Source of the DNA: Phocoena phocoena
Lineage: Eukaryota > Chordata > Mammalia > Artiodactyla > Phocoenidae
DNA: 64,000 bases
NCBI RefSeq assembly: GCF_963924675.1
Contig: NC_089220.1
Coordinates: 158,509,270 to 158,573,269, forward strand
Reading direction: 5' to 3'
The position numbers and the translations under genes are program-made. The notes under the pieces were generated by a model. That model was not told where the DNA came from. It saw only the letters and a program-made list of their open reading frames with translations, and ran no database searches. This document shows positions 35,741-47,830 of the stretch, piece after piece; within the stretch, counting starts at the first letter, position 1; each line of letters opens with the position of its first letter.

Positions 35741-36780
35741 TGTGAAAATTTTGTTATCTGTTGAGGGTTTGTTAGTTTTTGGGGGCTAATAAAGCTCCAG
35801 AAGGCCTTCCTATCGTATTTTGTTATTCCTGCCTCTTCGTGGGAAGGTCAGCTTCACTGATTGAAAGTAAGAGGTAGTGAAACCCTTGTGTGGCCATTCA
35901 TACAAGTCCTTATTTAGAGAACAGATGATTATGCTACCCTTGCATGGTCAGGATACTGCGGTAGTTTAACAGTTGTCACTGAGCAGGCAGTGCCTCTAAT
36001 ACTAGTTATGCTAGAGGTGATGTTTTTGGTAAACAGGCAAGGTTTGTGTTTGCTGAGTTCCTTTTACTTTTTAAAATCTTTCCTTGAGTGCATGCCTGTG
36101 TTAGGTTAACAGTGTACTTAATAAATAATTCAATGTTGAATTGTGTTTATTTGCTGTTAGCTATCAGTAACTGATGTAACCTTATGCGAGGAGAAGTGGT
36201 TCTTGTTATTCGTGTTAACATTATTGCTTCTATTGGTTATTAGATTATTCCAGTGTAAAACTAGGGGTTGATTTGTTTATTGTTGATATTAAGATAAAGT
36301 TATTGTTGAGTTTGAACACTTTTTAATTGGTGGATGATTTTAAGCCAACTATTGTGTTGTTTATTTTTACTCTCTAGATAAGGTTGTGCCCATTTCTATA
36401 AACCTGTACCTTTGTAAAAATACCTTAAAATATATAATTTGGGGTAATTTTTTAAAGTTGAACTAAGATTCTTTCCTTGGACAACCAGCTATCACCAGGC
36501 TCATTAGGCTTGTCATCTCTATTTATAAATCTCACTATTTTGCTACATTGATGAGCTTGTTCTAATAAACTGTTCATAAGTAGCTCATTGGTTTCTAGGT
36601 ATTTAACTTAATTTCTCTTTGTTAAATGTTTACTAGTTAAATCCTTTTGCAACAGGTAAAAGGGTAAACTTTGCTTTTCATTCCCTTATGGTACTTCCTC
36701 TGTAGCACCAAAGCTTGTTTTAAATTTCTGTCTTCTATACTTTGAATGTTGAGTGAATGATTTATTTAATTTGCTTGTGG
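35741..36780 (-). pseudogene. MT-RNR2: 16S rRNA pseudogene, middle and 5' part (NUMT)
   Basis: Antisense 16S rRNA continues after the L1. Blocks such as TGGTCAGGATACTGCGG near 35,945, GGCAGTGCCTCTAATACTAG near 35,986, GGTGATGTTTTTGGTAAAC near 36,016 and GGACAACCAGCTATCACCAG near 36,480 are readily recognised. About 1,040 bp here plus about 420 bp on the other side of the L1 make about 1.46 kb, slightly short of a full mitochondrial 16S gene. The 5' end is lost near the (TG)n tract. Confidence 0.95.
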
Positions 36781-36782
36781 TA

Positions 36783-36800
36783 GTGTGTGTGTGTGTGTAC
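36783..36800. repeat. (GT)n tract at the right NUMT border
   Basis: An alternating GT run ending GTGTGTAC at the junction between the 16S remnant and the old L1. It is the inverted counterpart of the (AC)n tract at the other NUMT border. Confidence 0.85.
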
Positions 36801-37194
36801 AACTGATTTTTGTATATTGATTTTTGTATCCTACAACTTTATTGTCTATTCTAACATTTTTGGTGTGGTCTTTAGGGTTTTCTATATATAATAGCATGTC
36901 ATCTGCAAATAGAGACAGTTTTACTTCTTCATTGCTGATTTGGATGCCTTTTATTTCTTGTGTAATTGCCAGGTTAGGATTTCCAGTACTCAGTTGAATA
37001 AAAGTGATCAGAGTGGGTGTCCTCGTCTTGTTCTTGATCTTGGAAGATAAGCTTTCAGCTTTTTACTGCTGAGTGTGATCTTGGCTGTGGACTTGTCACA
37101 CAAGGCTTTTATTATGTTGAGTTTCAGTCACTTTGTATCCACTTCATTGAGAGTTTCTATCATGAAGGCATGTTCAGTTTTGTCCAGTACTCTT

Positions 37195-37393
37195 TTTTTT
37201 TTTTTTTTTTTTTTGCGGTAGCGGGCCTCTCACTGTTGTGGCCTCTCCCGTTGCGGAGCACAGGCTCCGGACGCGCAGGCTCAGCAGCCATAGCTCGCGG
37301 GCCTAGCCACTCCACGGCATGTGGGATCTTCCCGGACTGGGGCACGAACCCGTGTCCCCTGCATCGGCAGGTGGACTCCACCAGGGAAGCCCA
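37195..37393 (-). mobile_element. CHR-2 SINE
   Basis: Poly-T, then the antisense CHR-2 body ending ACCAGGGAAGCCC. The target duplication GTCCAGTACTCTT is perfect at 37,182-37,194 and 37,394-37,406. A small deletion near the SINE 5' end (around GGTGGACTCCACCAGG) distinguishes it. Confidence 0.95.
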
Positions 37394-38716
37394 GTCCAGT
37401 ACTCTTATGTATTATTGCGATGGTCATATTTATCTTTGATTTTGTTAATGTGGTGTATTACATTGATTTGTGGGTGTTGAACCATGCTTGTATCCCTAAA
37501 ATAAATCCCACGTGATCATGCTATATGATCCCATTAATGTATTGTTGTATTTGGTTGAATATTGAATATTGTTGATTTTTGAGGATTATTGCATGTATTT
37601 TCATCTGGGATATTGGCCTGTAATTTTCTTTTCTTGTAGTGTCCTTGTCTGGTTTTGGTATTAGGGTAATTCTGGCCTAGTAAAATGTGTTTACAAGTAT
37701 TCTCTGCTTTTCTCTCTTTTTTTTTTTTTTTTGGACGAGTTTGAGAAGAATTTGTATGAGTTCTTCTTAAATGTTTGGAAGAATACACAAGCAAAGCCAT
37801 CTGGTACTGGACTTTCACTTGTTGGGAGCTTTTTGATTACTTATGCAATCTCCTTGCTAGTAATTGCTTTGTCACATTTTCTATTTCTTCATGATTCGGT
37901 CTTGGTAGGTTTTATGTTTGTAAGAATATATGCATTTATTAAAAATTGTCCAATTTGTTGGCATATAATTGTACATAATAGTCTCTTATGATCCTTTGTA
38001 TTTCTGTGATATCTGTTGTAAATTTCTGTTGTAAAATTTCATCTTTTATTTCTGATTTTATTTGAGTCCTCTCTCTTTTTCTCCTGGTGGGTATAGTTAA
38101 AGATATGTTTAACTTTTTTTTACCTCTTGAAAGACCAGCTCTTAGTTTCATTGATCTTTTGTCATTTTAGTCTCTGTTTCATTTATTTCTGCTCTGATAT
38201 TTCCTTCCTTCTACTAACTTTGGGCTTACTTTGTTCTTTTTCTAATTCCTTCCAGTAGAGAGTTGTTTATTTGAGATATTTCTTGTTTCTTAATGTAAGC
38301 ATTTATCACTTGAACATCTCTCCCATAACTGCTTTTGCTGTACCCCTTAAGTTTTAGTATGTTGTGTTTCCATTTTCATTTGTCTTGTGTTATTTTTTTA
38401 TTTCTCTTAAAAATTTCTTCTTTGACCCATTGATTGTTCAGTAGTGTATTTTTTAACCAACACGTATCTGTGACTTTTCCAGTTTTTTTCTTGTAATTGA
38501 TTTCTAGTTTCATACCATTATGGTTGGAAAAGATGCCTGATATAATTTCAGTCCTCTTAAATTTGTTGACTTGTTTTGTGACCTAATGTATGGCCTATCC
38601 TGAATAATGTTCCATGTGCACTTGAGAAGAATGTGTTGTCTGCTGCTATTGGATGGGATGTTCTTAAATGTCTGCCAAGTTTATCTGGTCTACCATGTCA
38701 GTTAAGTCCAGTGTTT

Positions 38717-38927
38717 ACTTTTCTTTTTTAAAGGTTTTTTTCTTTTTCTTTGGATATGGACCATTCTCCAAAGTCTTTATTGAATTTGTGACGACACCAC
38801 TCCTGTCCCATGCTTTGGCTCTTTGGCTGTGAGTCATGTGGGATCCCAGCTCCCAAACCAGGGATCGAACCCGCACCCTCTACATTGGAAGGTGAAGTCG
38901 CAACCACTGGACCACCAGGGAAGTCCC
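38717..38927 (-). mobile_element. CHR-family SINE, older subtype
   Basis: The antisense begins T-rich and ends GACCACCAGGGAAGTCCC. The body has the tail block CAATAAAGACTTTGGAGAAT (read on the minus strand), seen in tRNA-Glu-type cetartiodactyl SINEs. The target duplication AAGTCCAGTGTTT is perfect at 38,704-38,716 and 38,928-38,940. It diverges more than the other CHR-2 copies. Confidence 0.88.
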
Positions 38928-39715
38928 AAGTCCAGTGTTTTCTTATTGATTTTCTCTCTAGATGATCGACCCATTGATGAAAGTAGAGTCAGTAGAAAAA
39001 TAGTCCCTACTATTATTGTATAGCAGTCTGTTTCTTCCTCTAGGGCTGTAAATATTTGTTTTATATATTTAGGTTCTTCTATGCTGGGTGCATAAATATT
39101 TACAAATGTTATATCTTATTGTTGCATTGGCCCCTTTATTGTTACATAATTACCATCTTTGTCTCTTATTGCAACCTTTGTCTTAAGGTCTATTTTATCT
39201 AATATAAATATAGCTACCCAAGCCTTTTTTGGGTTTCTGATTATATGAAAGATCTTTTTTCCATTCCTTCACTTTTACTTTGTGTGTGTTCTTAAAGACA
39301 AAGTGAATCTCTTATAAGCAGCATACAGATGGGTCTTGTTTTGTTTTTTTTTTAACATCTTTATTGGAGTATAATTGCTTTACAATGGTGTGTTACTTTC
39401 TGCTGTAGAACAAGTGAATCAGCTATATGTATACATATATCCCCATATCCGCTCCCTCTTGCATCTCCCTCCCACCCTCCCTATCCCACCCCTCTAGGGG
39501 GTTACACCGCATGGAGTGGATCTCCCTGTGCGATGCAGCTGCTTCCCACTAGCTATCTATTTTACATTTGGTAGAGTGTATATCTCAATGCTACTCTCTC
39601 ACTTCGTCCCAGCTTACCCTTCCCCCTCCCCATGTCCTCAAGTCCATTCTCTACGTCTGCATCTTTATTCCTGTCATGCCCCTAGGTTCTTCAGAACCAT
39701 TTTTTTTAAGATTCC

Positions 39716-42700
39716 ATATATATATATATGTTAGCATACGGTATTTGTTTTTCTCTTTCTGACTTACTTCACTCTGTATGACAGACTCTAGGTCCATCCA
39801 CCTCACTACAAATAACTCAATTTCATTTCTTTTTATGGCTGAGTAATATTCCATTCTATATATGTGCCACATCTTCTTTATCCATTCATCTGTCGATGGA
39901 CACTTAGGTTGCTTCCATGTCCTGGCTATTGTAAATAGTGCTGCAATGAATATTGTGGTACATGACTCTCTCTGAATTATGGTTATCTCAGGGTATGCCC
40001 AGTAGTGGGATTGCTGGGTCATAAGGTAGTTCTATTTTTAGTTTTTTAAGGAGGTATCAACTTACATCCTAACCAACAGAGCAAGAGTGTTCCCTTTTCT
40101 CCACACCCTCTCCAGCATTTATAGTTTGTAGGTTTTTTGATGATGGCCACTCTGACCGGTGTGAGATGATACCTCATTGTAGTTTTTGATTTGCATCTCT
40201 CTGATGATTAGCAATGTTGAGCATCCTTTCATGTGTTTGTTGGCAGTCTGTATATATTCTTTGGAGAAATATCTATTTAGGTCTTCTGCCCAATTTTGGA
40301 TTGGGTTGTTTGCTTTTTTGATATTGAGCTGCATGAGCTACTTGTATATTTTGGAGATTAATACTTTGTCAGTTGCTTCATTTGCAAATATTTTCTGCGG
40401 TTCTAAGGGTTGTCTTTTCGTCTTGTTTTTGGTTTCCTTTGCTGTGCAAAAGCTTTTAAGTTTCATTAGGTCCCGTTTCTCTAAGAGGTGGGTCAAAAAG
40501 GATCTTGCCATGATTTATGTCATAGACTGTTCTGCCTATATTTTCCTCTAAGAATTTTATAGTATCTGGCCTTACATTTAGGTCTTTAATCCATTTTGAG
40601 TTTATTTTTCTTTATAGTGTTAGGGAGTGTTCTAATTTCATTCGTTCACATGTAGCTGTCCAGTTTTCCCAGTACCACTTATTGAAGAGGCTGTCTTTTC
40701 TCCATTGTATGTTCTTGCCTCCTTTATCAAAGATACGGTGACCATATGTGCATGGGTTTATCTCTGGGCTTTCTATCCTGTTCCATTGATCTATATTTGT
40801 TTTTGTGCCAGTACCATGTTGTCTTGATTACTGTAGCTTTGTAGTATAGTCTGAAGTCAGGGAGCCTGATTCTTCCAGCTCCGTTTTTTGTTCTCAAGAT
40901 TTCTTTGGCTATTCGGGGTCTTTTGTGTTTCCATACAAATTGTGAAATTTTTTGTTCTACGCCTGTGAAAAAATGCCACTAGCAGTTTGATAGGGATTGC
41001 ATGGAATCTGTAGATTGTTTTGGGTGGTGTAGTCATTTTCACAATGTTGATTCTTACAATCCAAGAACATGGTATATCTCTCCATCTGTTTGTATTGTCT
41101 TTAATTTCTTTCATCAGTGTCTTATAGTTTTCTGCATACAGATCTTCTGTCTCCTTAGGTCAGTTTATCCCTAGGTATTTTATCTTTCTCTTGTAATGGT
41201 AAATGGAAGTGTTTCCTTAATTTCTCTTTCAGATTTTTCATCATTAGTTTATGGGAATGCAAGAGATTTCTGTGCATTAATTTTGTATCCTGCTACTTTA
41301 CCAGATTCATTGATTAGCTCTCGTAGTTTTGTGGTAGCATCTTTAGGATTCTCTATCTTTAGTATCATGTCATCTGCAAACAGTGACAGTTTTACTTCTT
41401 CTTTTCCGATTTGGATTTCTTTTTCTTCTCTGATTGCTGTGGCTAAAACTTCCAAAACTGTGTTGAAAAATAGTGGTGAGAGTGGGCAACCTTGTCTTGT
41501 TCCTCATCTTAGAGGAAGTGGTTTCCATTTTTCACCATTGAGAACGATGTTGGCTGTGGGTTTGTCATATATGGCCTTTATTATGTTGAGGTAGTTTCCC
41601 TCTATGCCTGTTTTCTGTAGAGTTTTTAATCATAAATGGGTGTTGAATTTTGTCAAAAGCGTTTTCTGCATCTATTGAGATTATCATATGGTTTCTATCC
41701 TTCAATTTGTTAATATGGTGTATCACATTGATTGATTTGTGTATATTGAAGAATCCTTGCATTACTGGGGCAAATCCCACTTGATCATGATATATGATCC
41801 TTTTAATGTGCTGTTGGATTCTGTTTGCTAGTATTTTGTTGAGGATTTTTGCATCTGTGTTCATCAGTGATATTGGCCTGTAGTTTTCTTTTTTTGTGAC
41901 ATCTTCATCGGGTTTTGGTATTAGGGTGATGGTGGCCTCATAGAATGAGTTTGAGAGTGTTCCTCCCTCTGCTATATTTAGGAAGATTTTAAGAAGGATA
42001 GGTGTTAGCTCTTCTCTAAATGTTTGATAGAATTGGCCTGTGAAGCCATCTGGTTCCAGGCTTTTGTTTGTTGGAAGACTTTTAATCACAGTCCATTTCA
42101 GTGCTTGTGATTGGTCTGTTCATATTTTGTATTTCTTCATGGTTCAGTCTTGGCAGGTTGTACTTTTTTAAGAATTTGTCCATTATCTTCCAGGTTGTCC
42201 ATTTTATTGGCATATAGTTGCTTGTAGTAGTCTCTTATGGTCGTTTGTATTTCTGCAGTGTCAGTTGTTACTTCTCCTTTTTCGTTTCTAATTCTGTTGA
42301 TTTGAGTCTTCTCCCTTTTTTTCTTGATGTGTCTGACTAACGGCTTATCAATTTTGTTTATCGTCTCAAAGAACCAGCTTCTATTTTTATTGATCTTTGC
42401 AGTTGTTTCCTTCATTTCTTTTTCATTTATTTCTGATCTGATCTTTATGATTTCATTCCTTCTGCTAACTCTGGGGGATTTTTGTTCTTCTTTCTCTAAT
42501 TGCTTCAGGTGTAAGGTTAGGTTGTTTAATTGAGATATTTCTTGTTTCTTGAGATAGGATTGTATTGCTATAACTTCCCTCTTAGAACTGCTTTTGCTGT
42601 ATCCCATAGGTTTTGGGTCATCATGTTTTCATTGTCATTTGTTTCTAGGTATTTTTTGATTTCCTCTTTGATTTCTTCAGTGATCTCTTGGTTATTTAGT

Positions 42701-43455
42701 GGCATATTGTTTAGCCTCCATGTATTTGTATTTTTTACAGTTTTTTCCTGTAATTGATATCTAGTCGTATAGTGTTGTGGTTGGAAATGATACTTGATAC
42801 GATTTCAGTTTTCTTAAATTTACCAAGGCTTGATATGTGACCCAAGATATGATCTATCTTGGGTAATGTTCCATGAGTACTTGAGAAGAAAGTGTATTCT
42901 GTTGTTTTGGATGGAATGTCCTATAAATATCAATTAAGTCCATCTGGTCTAATGTGTCATTTAAAGCTTGTGTTTCCTTATTTATTTTCTGTTCGGATAA
43001 TCTGTCCATTGGTGAAAGTGGGGTGTTAAAGTCCCCTACTGTTATTGTGTTACTGTCGATTTCCCCTTTTATGGCTGTTAGCACTTGCCTTATGTATTGA
43101 GGTGCCCCTATGTTGGGTGCATAAATATTTACAAGTGTTATATCTTCTTGGATTGATCCCTTGATCATTATGTAGTGTCCTTCTTTGTCTCTTGTAGTAG
43201 TCTTTATTTTAAAGTCTATTTTGTCTGACATGAGAATTGCTACTCCACCTTTTGATTTCCATTTTCATGGAATAACTTTTTTCCATCCCCTCTCTTTCAG
43301 TCTGTATGTGTCCCTAGATCTGAACTGGGTCTCTTGTAGACAGCATATATACAGGTCTTGTTTTTGTATCCATTCAGCCAATCTGTGTCTTTGGTTGGAT
43401 CATTTATTCCATTTACATTTAAAGTAATTATCGATATGTAAGTTCCTATTACCAT
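39716..43455 (-). pseudogene. L1 ORF2, broken
   Basis: The ATG is near 43,455. Readable pieces: endonuclease 42,854-43,231, linker and start of reverse transcriptase 42,137-42,607, palm 41,565-42,089, the FADD-containing block 41,249-41,455, and C-terminal pieces 40,857-41,114, 40,119-40,334 and 39,651-40,022. Frames change many times, so it is inactive. Confidence 0.88.
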
Positions 43456-43513
43456 TTTCTTAATTGTTTTGGGTTTGTTTTTGTAGGTCTTTTCCTTCTC
43501 TTGTGTTTCCTGC

Positions 43514-44397
43514 CTAGAGAAGTTCCTTTAGCATTTGTTGTAAAGCTAGTTTGTGGTTGCTGAATTCTCTTAACTTTTGCTTGTCTGTAAACATTTTAAT
43601 TTCTCTGTCAAATCTGAATGAGATCCTTGCTGGGTAGAGTAATCTTGGTTGTAAATTTTTCCCTTTCATCACTTTAAATATATTGTGCCACTTGCTTCTG
43701 GCTTGCAGAGTTTCTGCTGAAAGATCAGCTGTTAATGTTATGGGGGTTCCTTTGTATGTTATTTGTTGCTTTTCCCTTGCTGCTTTTAATATTTTTTCTT
43801 TGTATTTAATATTTGATAGTTTGAATAATATGTGTTGGCATATTTCTCCTTAGATTTATCCTATATGGGACTCTGTGCTTCCTGGACTTGACTATTTCCT
43901 TGCCCATGTTAGGGAAGTTTTTGACTATAATTTCCTCAAATATTTTCTCAGACGCTTTCTTTTTCTCTTCTTCTGGGATCCCTAAAATTCAAATGTTGGT
44001 GTGTTTAATGTTGTCCCAGAAGTCTCTGAGACTGTCCTCAATTCTTTTCATTATTTTTTTCTTTATTCTGCTCTGTGGTAGTTATTTACACTGTTTTATC
44101 TTCCAGGTCACTTCTCCGTTCTTCTGCCTCAGTTATTCTGCTGTTGATTCCTTCTAGAGATTTTTTCATTTCATTTATTGTGCTGTTCATCATTGTTTGT
44201 TTGCTCTTTAGTTCTTCTAGGCCCTTGTTAAATGTTTCTTATATTTTCTTCATTCTGTTTCCAAAATTTTGGATCATCTATACTATCACTACTCTGAATT
44301 CTTTTTCAGGGAAACTGCCTATTTCCTCTTCATTTGTTTGGTCTGGTGGGTTTTTACCTTGCTCCTTCATCTGCTGCATACTTCTCTGTCTTCTCAT
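43514..44397 (-). pseudogene. L1 ORF1, broken
   Basis: The start codon at 44,397 precedes a short run with the charged ORF1 N terminus (RRQRSMQQMKEQ). The rest is visible only in fragments with multiple frame changes, ending at a TAG at 43,514-43,516. Confidence 0.75.
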
Positions 44398-45944
44398 TTT
44401 GTTTAACTTACTGTGTTTGGGGTCTCCTTTGTGCAGGCTGCAGGTTCGTAGTTCCTTTTGTTTTAGGTATCTGTCCCCAGTGGATGAGGTTGGTTCAGTG
44501 GCTTGTGTAGGCTTAGTGGTTGAGGGGACTGGTGCCCATGTTCTGGTTGGTGGAGCTGGATCTTGTCTCTCTGGTGGGCAGGGCCACGTCTGATGGTGTG
44601 TTTTGAGGTGTTTGTGAACTTAATATGATTTTGGGCAGTCTCTCTGCTAATGAGTGGGGTTGTGTTTCTGTCTTACTAGTTGTTTGGCCTGTGATGTCCA
44701 GCACTGGAGCTTGCTGGCTGTTGGGTGGAGCTGGGTGTTAGCATTGAGACGGAGATCTCTGGGGGAGCTCTCGACGATTTATATTACATGGGGCTGGGAG
44801 GTCTCTGGTGGTCCAGTGTCCTAACCTTGCCTCTCCCACCTCAGTGGCTCAGGCCTGACACCAGGCCAGAGCACCAATACCCTGTCAGCCACACAGGTGG
44901 AAATACATTTGCTCTTGATTCTTGCATGTTCCTGGCCTGTGAACATAAGAGACTTGTCTCCTGCAGCTGTTAAGATGAGTAGTTCTCTGCACCTGCCCAC
45001 CAGAATCTTAAAAGTTTATATAGAGTTTCAGTCGCATATTCAGTGCCGATGGTCTCAACCCTGCCTTACCTCTCAAAGGCTGCATCCTTGGAAAAGCTAT
45101 GTTTGTTTGTTTTTTAATCCATTCAGCCACTGTATATCTTTTTGTTGGAGAATTTAGTTCACTTACATTTAATGTAGTTATTAATAGATATGGACTTGTT
45201 GAAATTTTGTTAATTGTTTTCGGGATGTTTTGTAATTCCTCTGTTCCTTTCTTTTCTTGTTCTCTTCCCTTGTGATTTGATGGTTTTTCTGAGTGGTATG
45301 CTTAGATTTCTTTATCTTTTGTGTGTTTTCTGTATGGTTTTGCTTTGTGATTACCATGAAGCTTACATAAAACATCTAAGAGTTATAACAGTTTATTTTA
45401 AGCTGATGACAACTTAAGTTTGAATGATTCTAAAACTCTACATTTTTACTCTCCCCTCCCAGCACATTTTATGTTTTTGATGTCACATTTGCATCTTTTT
45501 ATCTTTAGTATCCATTAACAAATTATTGAAGTTATAGTTATTTTTACTATTTTGCCTTTTAACCTTTATACTAGTTATATAAGTGATTAACCCACCACCA
45601 TTGCAGCATTAGATTATTCTGAATTTGACTCTACATATTTACCTTTATCAGCAAGATTTATACTTTATGTTTCCTGTTACTAATTAGTGCCCTTTTATTC
45701 CAGCTTAAAGAAATCTTTTTAACATTTCTTGTAGGGTTAGTCTATTGGTGCTGAACTCCTTCAGTTTTTGCCTGTCTGGAAAACTCTCTCTCCTTCAGTT
45801 CTGATTTGTGTATATAGATTTTGCATCCTGCAACTTTACTAAATTTGTTTATTAGTTCTAAGAGCTTTTTCTGGTGGAGTCTTTAGGGTTTTGTATATAT
45901 AATATGTTCTCCTTCAATTCTGAAGGACAACTTTGCTGGGTAGG

Positions 45945-46238
45945 TTATTCTTGGTTGGTAGATTTTTTTTCTTTCAGGAGTTTGAATACATATCCCAGCC
46001 CCTTCTGGCCTGCAAAGTTTCTGCTAAAATAATCTGATAATTTTGTGTGTGTTCTCTTGTATATAACAAGTTGTCTTTCTCTTGCTGCTTTTAAGATTTT
46101 CTCCTTGTCTTTATCTTTTGACAGTTTAATTATAATGTGTCTCAGCGTGAGTCTCTTTGTATTCATCCTTTTTGAAAATCTGGGCTTCCTGGATCTGGAT
46201 GCCTGTTTCTTCCTCCAGGTTAGGGAAGTTTCAGCCAT
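45945..46238 (-). pseudogene. Old L1 ORF1 C-terminal fragment
   Basis: The minus-strand frame contains RHIIIKLSKDKDKEKILKAA, the typical ORF1p C-terminal RNA-binding region. It belongs to the old L1 flanking the younger nested copy. Confidence 0.85.
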
Positions 46239-46899
46239 TATTTCTTTGAATTAGCTTTCTGCCCTTTCTCCTTCTCTTCTTCTGGCACCCCTATAAATGT
46301 GTATATTGGTCTGTTTGATAGTGTCCCATAAATCCCTTAAGTTCTCTTCAATCTTTTATCTTTCGCTCCTGTGATTAGATGAATTCTACTGCCTTATCTC
46401 AAGTTTATGGATCTTTATGATTGATCTAGTCTGCTGTTGAAACCCTCTATTGAATTTTTCAGTTCACTTATTATACTCTTCAGCCTTGTGATCTGATTGG
46501 TACTTTTTAATATTTTCTATCTTTGTTGAAATTCTCACTTTGTTCATGCAAATGATGATGGAGCAAAGATGCTTCTGACCACACTGAGAATCTTTATGTC
46601 TGTTAGTTGAAGTCTGTTAGATAACTTACTAACCTCTGTTTTATTAAGATCTGTGTCTGGAGTTTTATCTTGGTCTCTAGTTTGGAATATATTCTTCTGT
46701 TTCTTCATTTTCCTTGACTCTTTTGTTTGTTTTTGCACATTAGATAAAGCAGTCTCCTCTCCCAGTCTTGCTAGAGTGGTCTTGTGTAGGAGATGAACCT
46801 TATCTATCAGGCTGGCTCATGCTCCTGTAACCTTTGTGATTGTCCAAGCCACCTTTTTTGTTCCTAGTACCTCCCAGTAGTTGAAGGTGTGCCAACTTG

Positions 46900-47830
46900 A
46901 CAGGGTTCCAAAGGAAATGATCACAGCACCTACGTGAAGGCTGGTTGGTAGCTGGGCCCTCAGGCAGCAGCTGGGAAAGTATGTAGATAGGCATCTTCCA
47001 GAAAGAAATGGGAGCTGGGTGTTTTTGCCTACTCCCTCTGCACTGGGCCCAGGTGTATAGCTTTGTGGCCAGGGTGTGCTCTTGAGCCTTTTAAGAACTT
47101 CTTTGTTTGCTACATGAATGTAAGTCCTGTTTGCTATCAGAACCAAGCAATTTGGATGCCTGCCCCTGAGGTGGCAGCCACAAAAGCTGGGGCACAGATA
47201 GGTATACAAGTTTCTTCCAGGGAGATAACTAGCAACCTGGAGCAGGCTAGAAAAAGAGGGAGGAAGAGGTGTCTTCGGGCTTCCCTGGTCTTCGGAGAGG
47301 ATCAGGGAATCAGGCCTAGGTGCATAGTACATTAGAAGGCTGACCCTCAGGCGGAAGCTTTTGAAGTATGCAAAGAGACCCCTTTCAGGGAAAGACTGGG
47401 AGACTGGGCATTTCTGTTTGCTCCTTCTATGCTGATCCCTGGGGGGATGGCCAGTTTAAAACTGCCTCTGTTTTCTGTAGTCCTATGGGACTTGTAAATG
47501 GAAGCACTGGTGACTGTCAGAGCCAGGTGATCTGGGGACCCATCAGCTACCAGCAGCCACAAAGGCTGGGGTGCAGACTTGTGTACAAGTTTCTTTCAGG
47601 GAGATTCTGGCAACTTGGAGCAGGTCAGAGAGAGAGGACAGGGGTGGTGTCCACTGGCTTCCCTGGTCTTTGGGGAGGATGGCAGTCAGCCCCTAGATAT
47701 GGGCTCAATTAGAAGCCTGACCCCCAGGCAGCAGCTTTTAAAGTATCCAAGTAGACCGCATTCAGGGAAAGACTGGGAGGTGAGCGTTTTTTCCCTGCTC
47801 CCTCTGCACTGACCCCGAGGTGATGGCTGA
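46900..47830 (-). repeat. Tandem units in the old L1 5'UTR
   Basis: A unit of roughly 380 bp recurs about 2.5-3 times. The block CAGGCAGCAGCT (or CAGGCGGAAGCT) starts at 46,961, 47,348 and 47,725, giving spacings of 387 and 377 bp. Later blocks repeat in step: TTCAGGGAAAGACTGGGAG at about 47,384 and 47,762, and GTACAAGTTTCTTTCAGGGA and its variant GTATACAAGTTTCTTCCAGG. Open frames of 70-170 codons here are by-products. L1 5'UTRs made of repeated promoter units are known in some mammals. Confidence 0.8.

Larger units (their letters stand above)
28015..36780 (-). other. Nuclear mitochondrial insertion (NUMT), split by an L1
   Basis: After removing the L1 at 30,434-35,725, this is about 3.4 kb of colinear vertebrate mtDNA in reverse orientation. 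On the minus strand the order is 16S rRNA, tRNA-Leu(UUR), ND1, tRNA-Ile, tRNA-Gln (opposite strand), tRNA-Met, ND2, exactly the vertebrate mitochondrial order. It is truncated inside ND2 on one side and near the 5' end of 16S on the other. Many substitutions and indels, and mitochondrial TGA/ATA codon use in a nuclear setting, show that it is a dead copy. It is not organelle contamination, because an L1 with a target duplication lies inside it. Confidence 0.96.
39341..45095 (-). mobile_element. Younger, near full-length LINE-1 nested in an older L1
   Basis: The 3' end (poly-T then CATCTTTATTGGAGTATAAT) interrupts the older L1 right after GATGGGTCTTGTTTTG. The older L1 resumes at about 45,100 (TTTTTTAATCCATTCAGCCA). 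The insert has the full order 3'UTR, ORF2, ORF1, 5'UTR, about 5.75 kb. Its 3'UTR is of the same type as the L1 tail at 61,126-61,789 and differs from the 18.4/30.4 kb pair, so at least two L1 subfamilies are present. T-rich duplicated flanks make the exact duplication ambiguous. Confidence 0.9.

Noticed and set aside
28015..36780. Mitochondrial sequence as assembly contamination
   Set aside because: Decay, truncation at both ends, and an L1 with target duplication plus SINE inside it all fit a nuclear copy.
46817..47332. 171-codon minus-strand frame
   Set aside because: It lies in the tandem 5'UTR of the old L1, is not conserved between units and has no domain.
46900..47830. CRISPR-like or satellite array
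   Set aside because: The units are long (about 380 bp), few and diverged, and belong to an L1 5'UTR; there are no short repeats with unique spacers.
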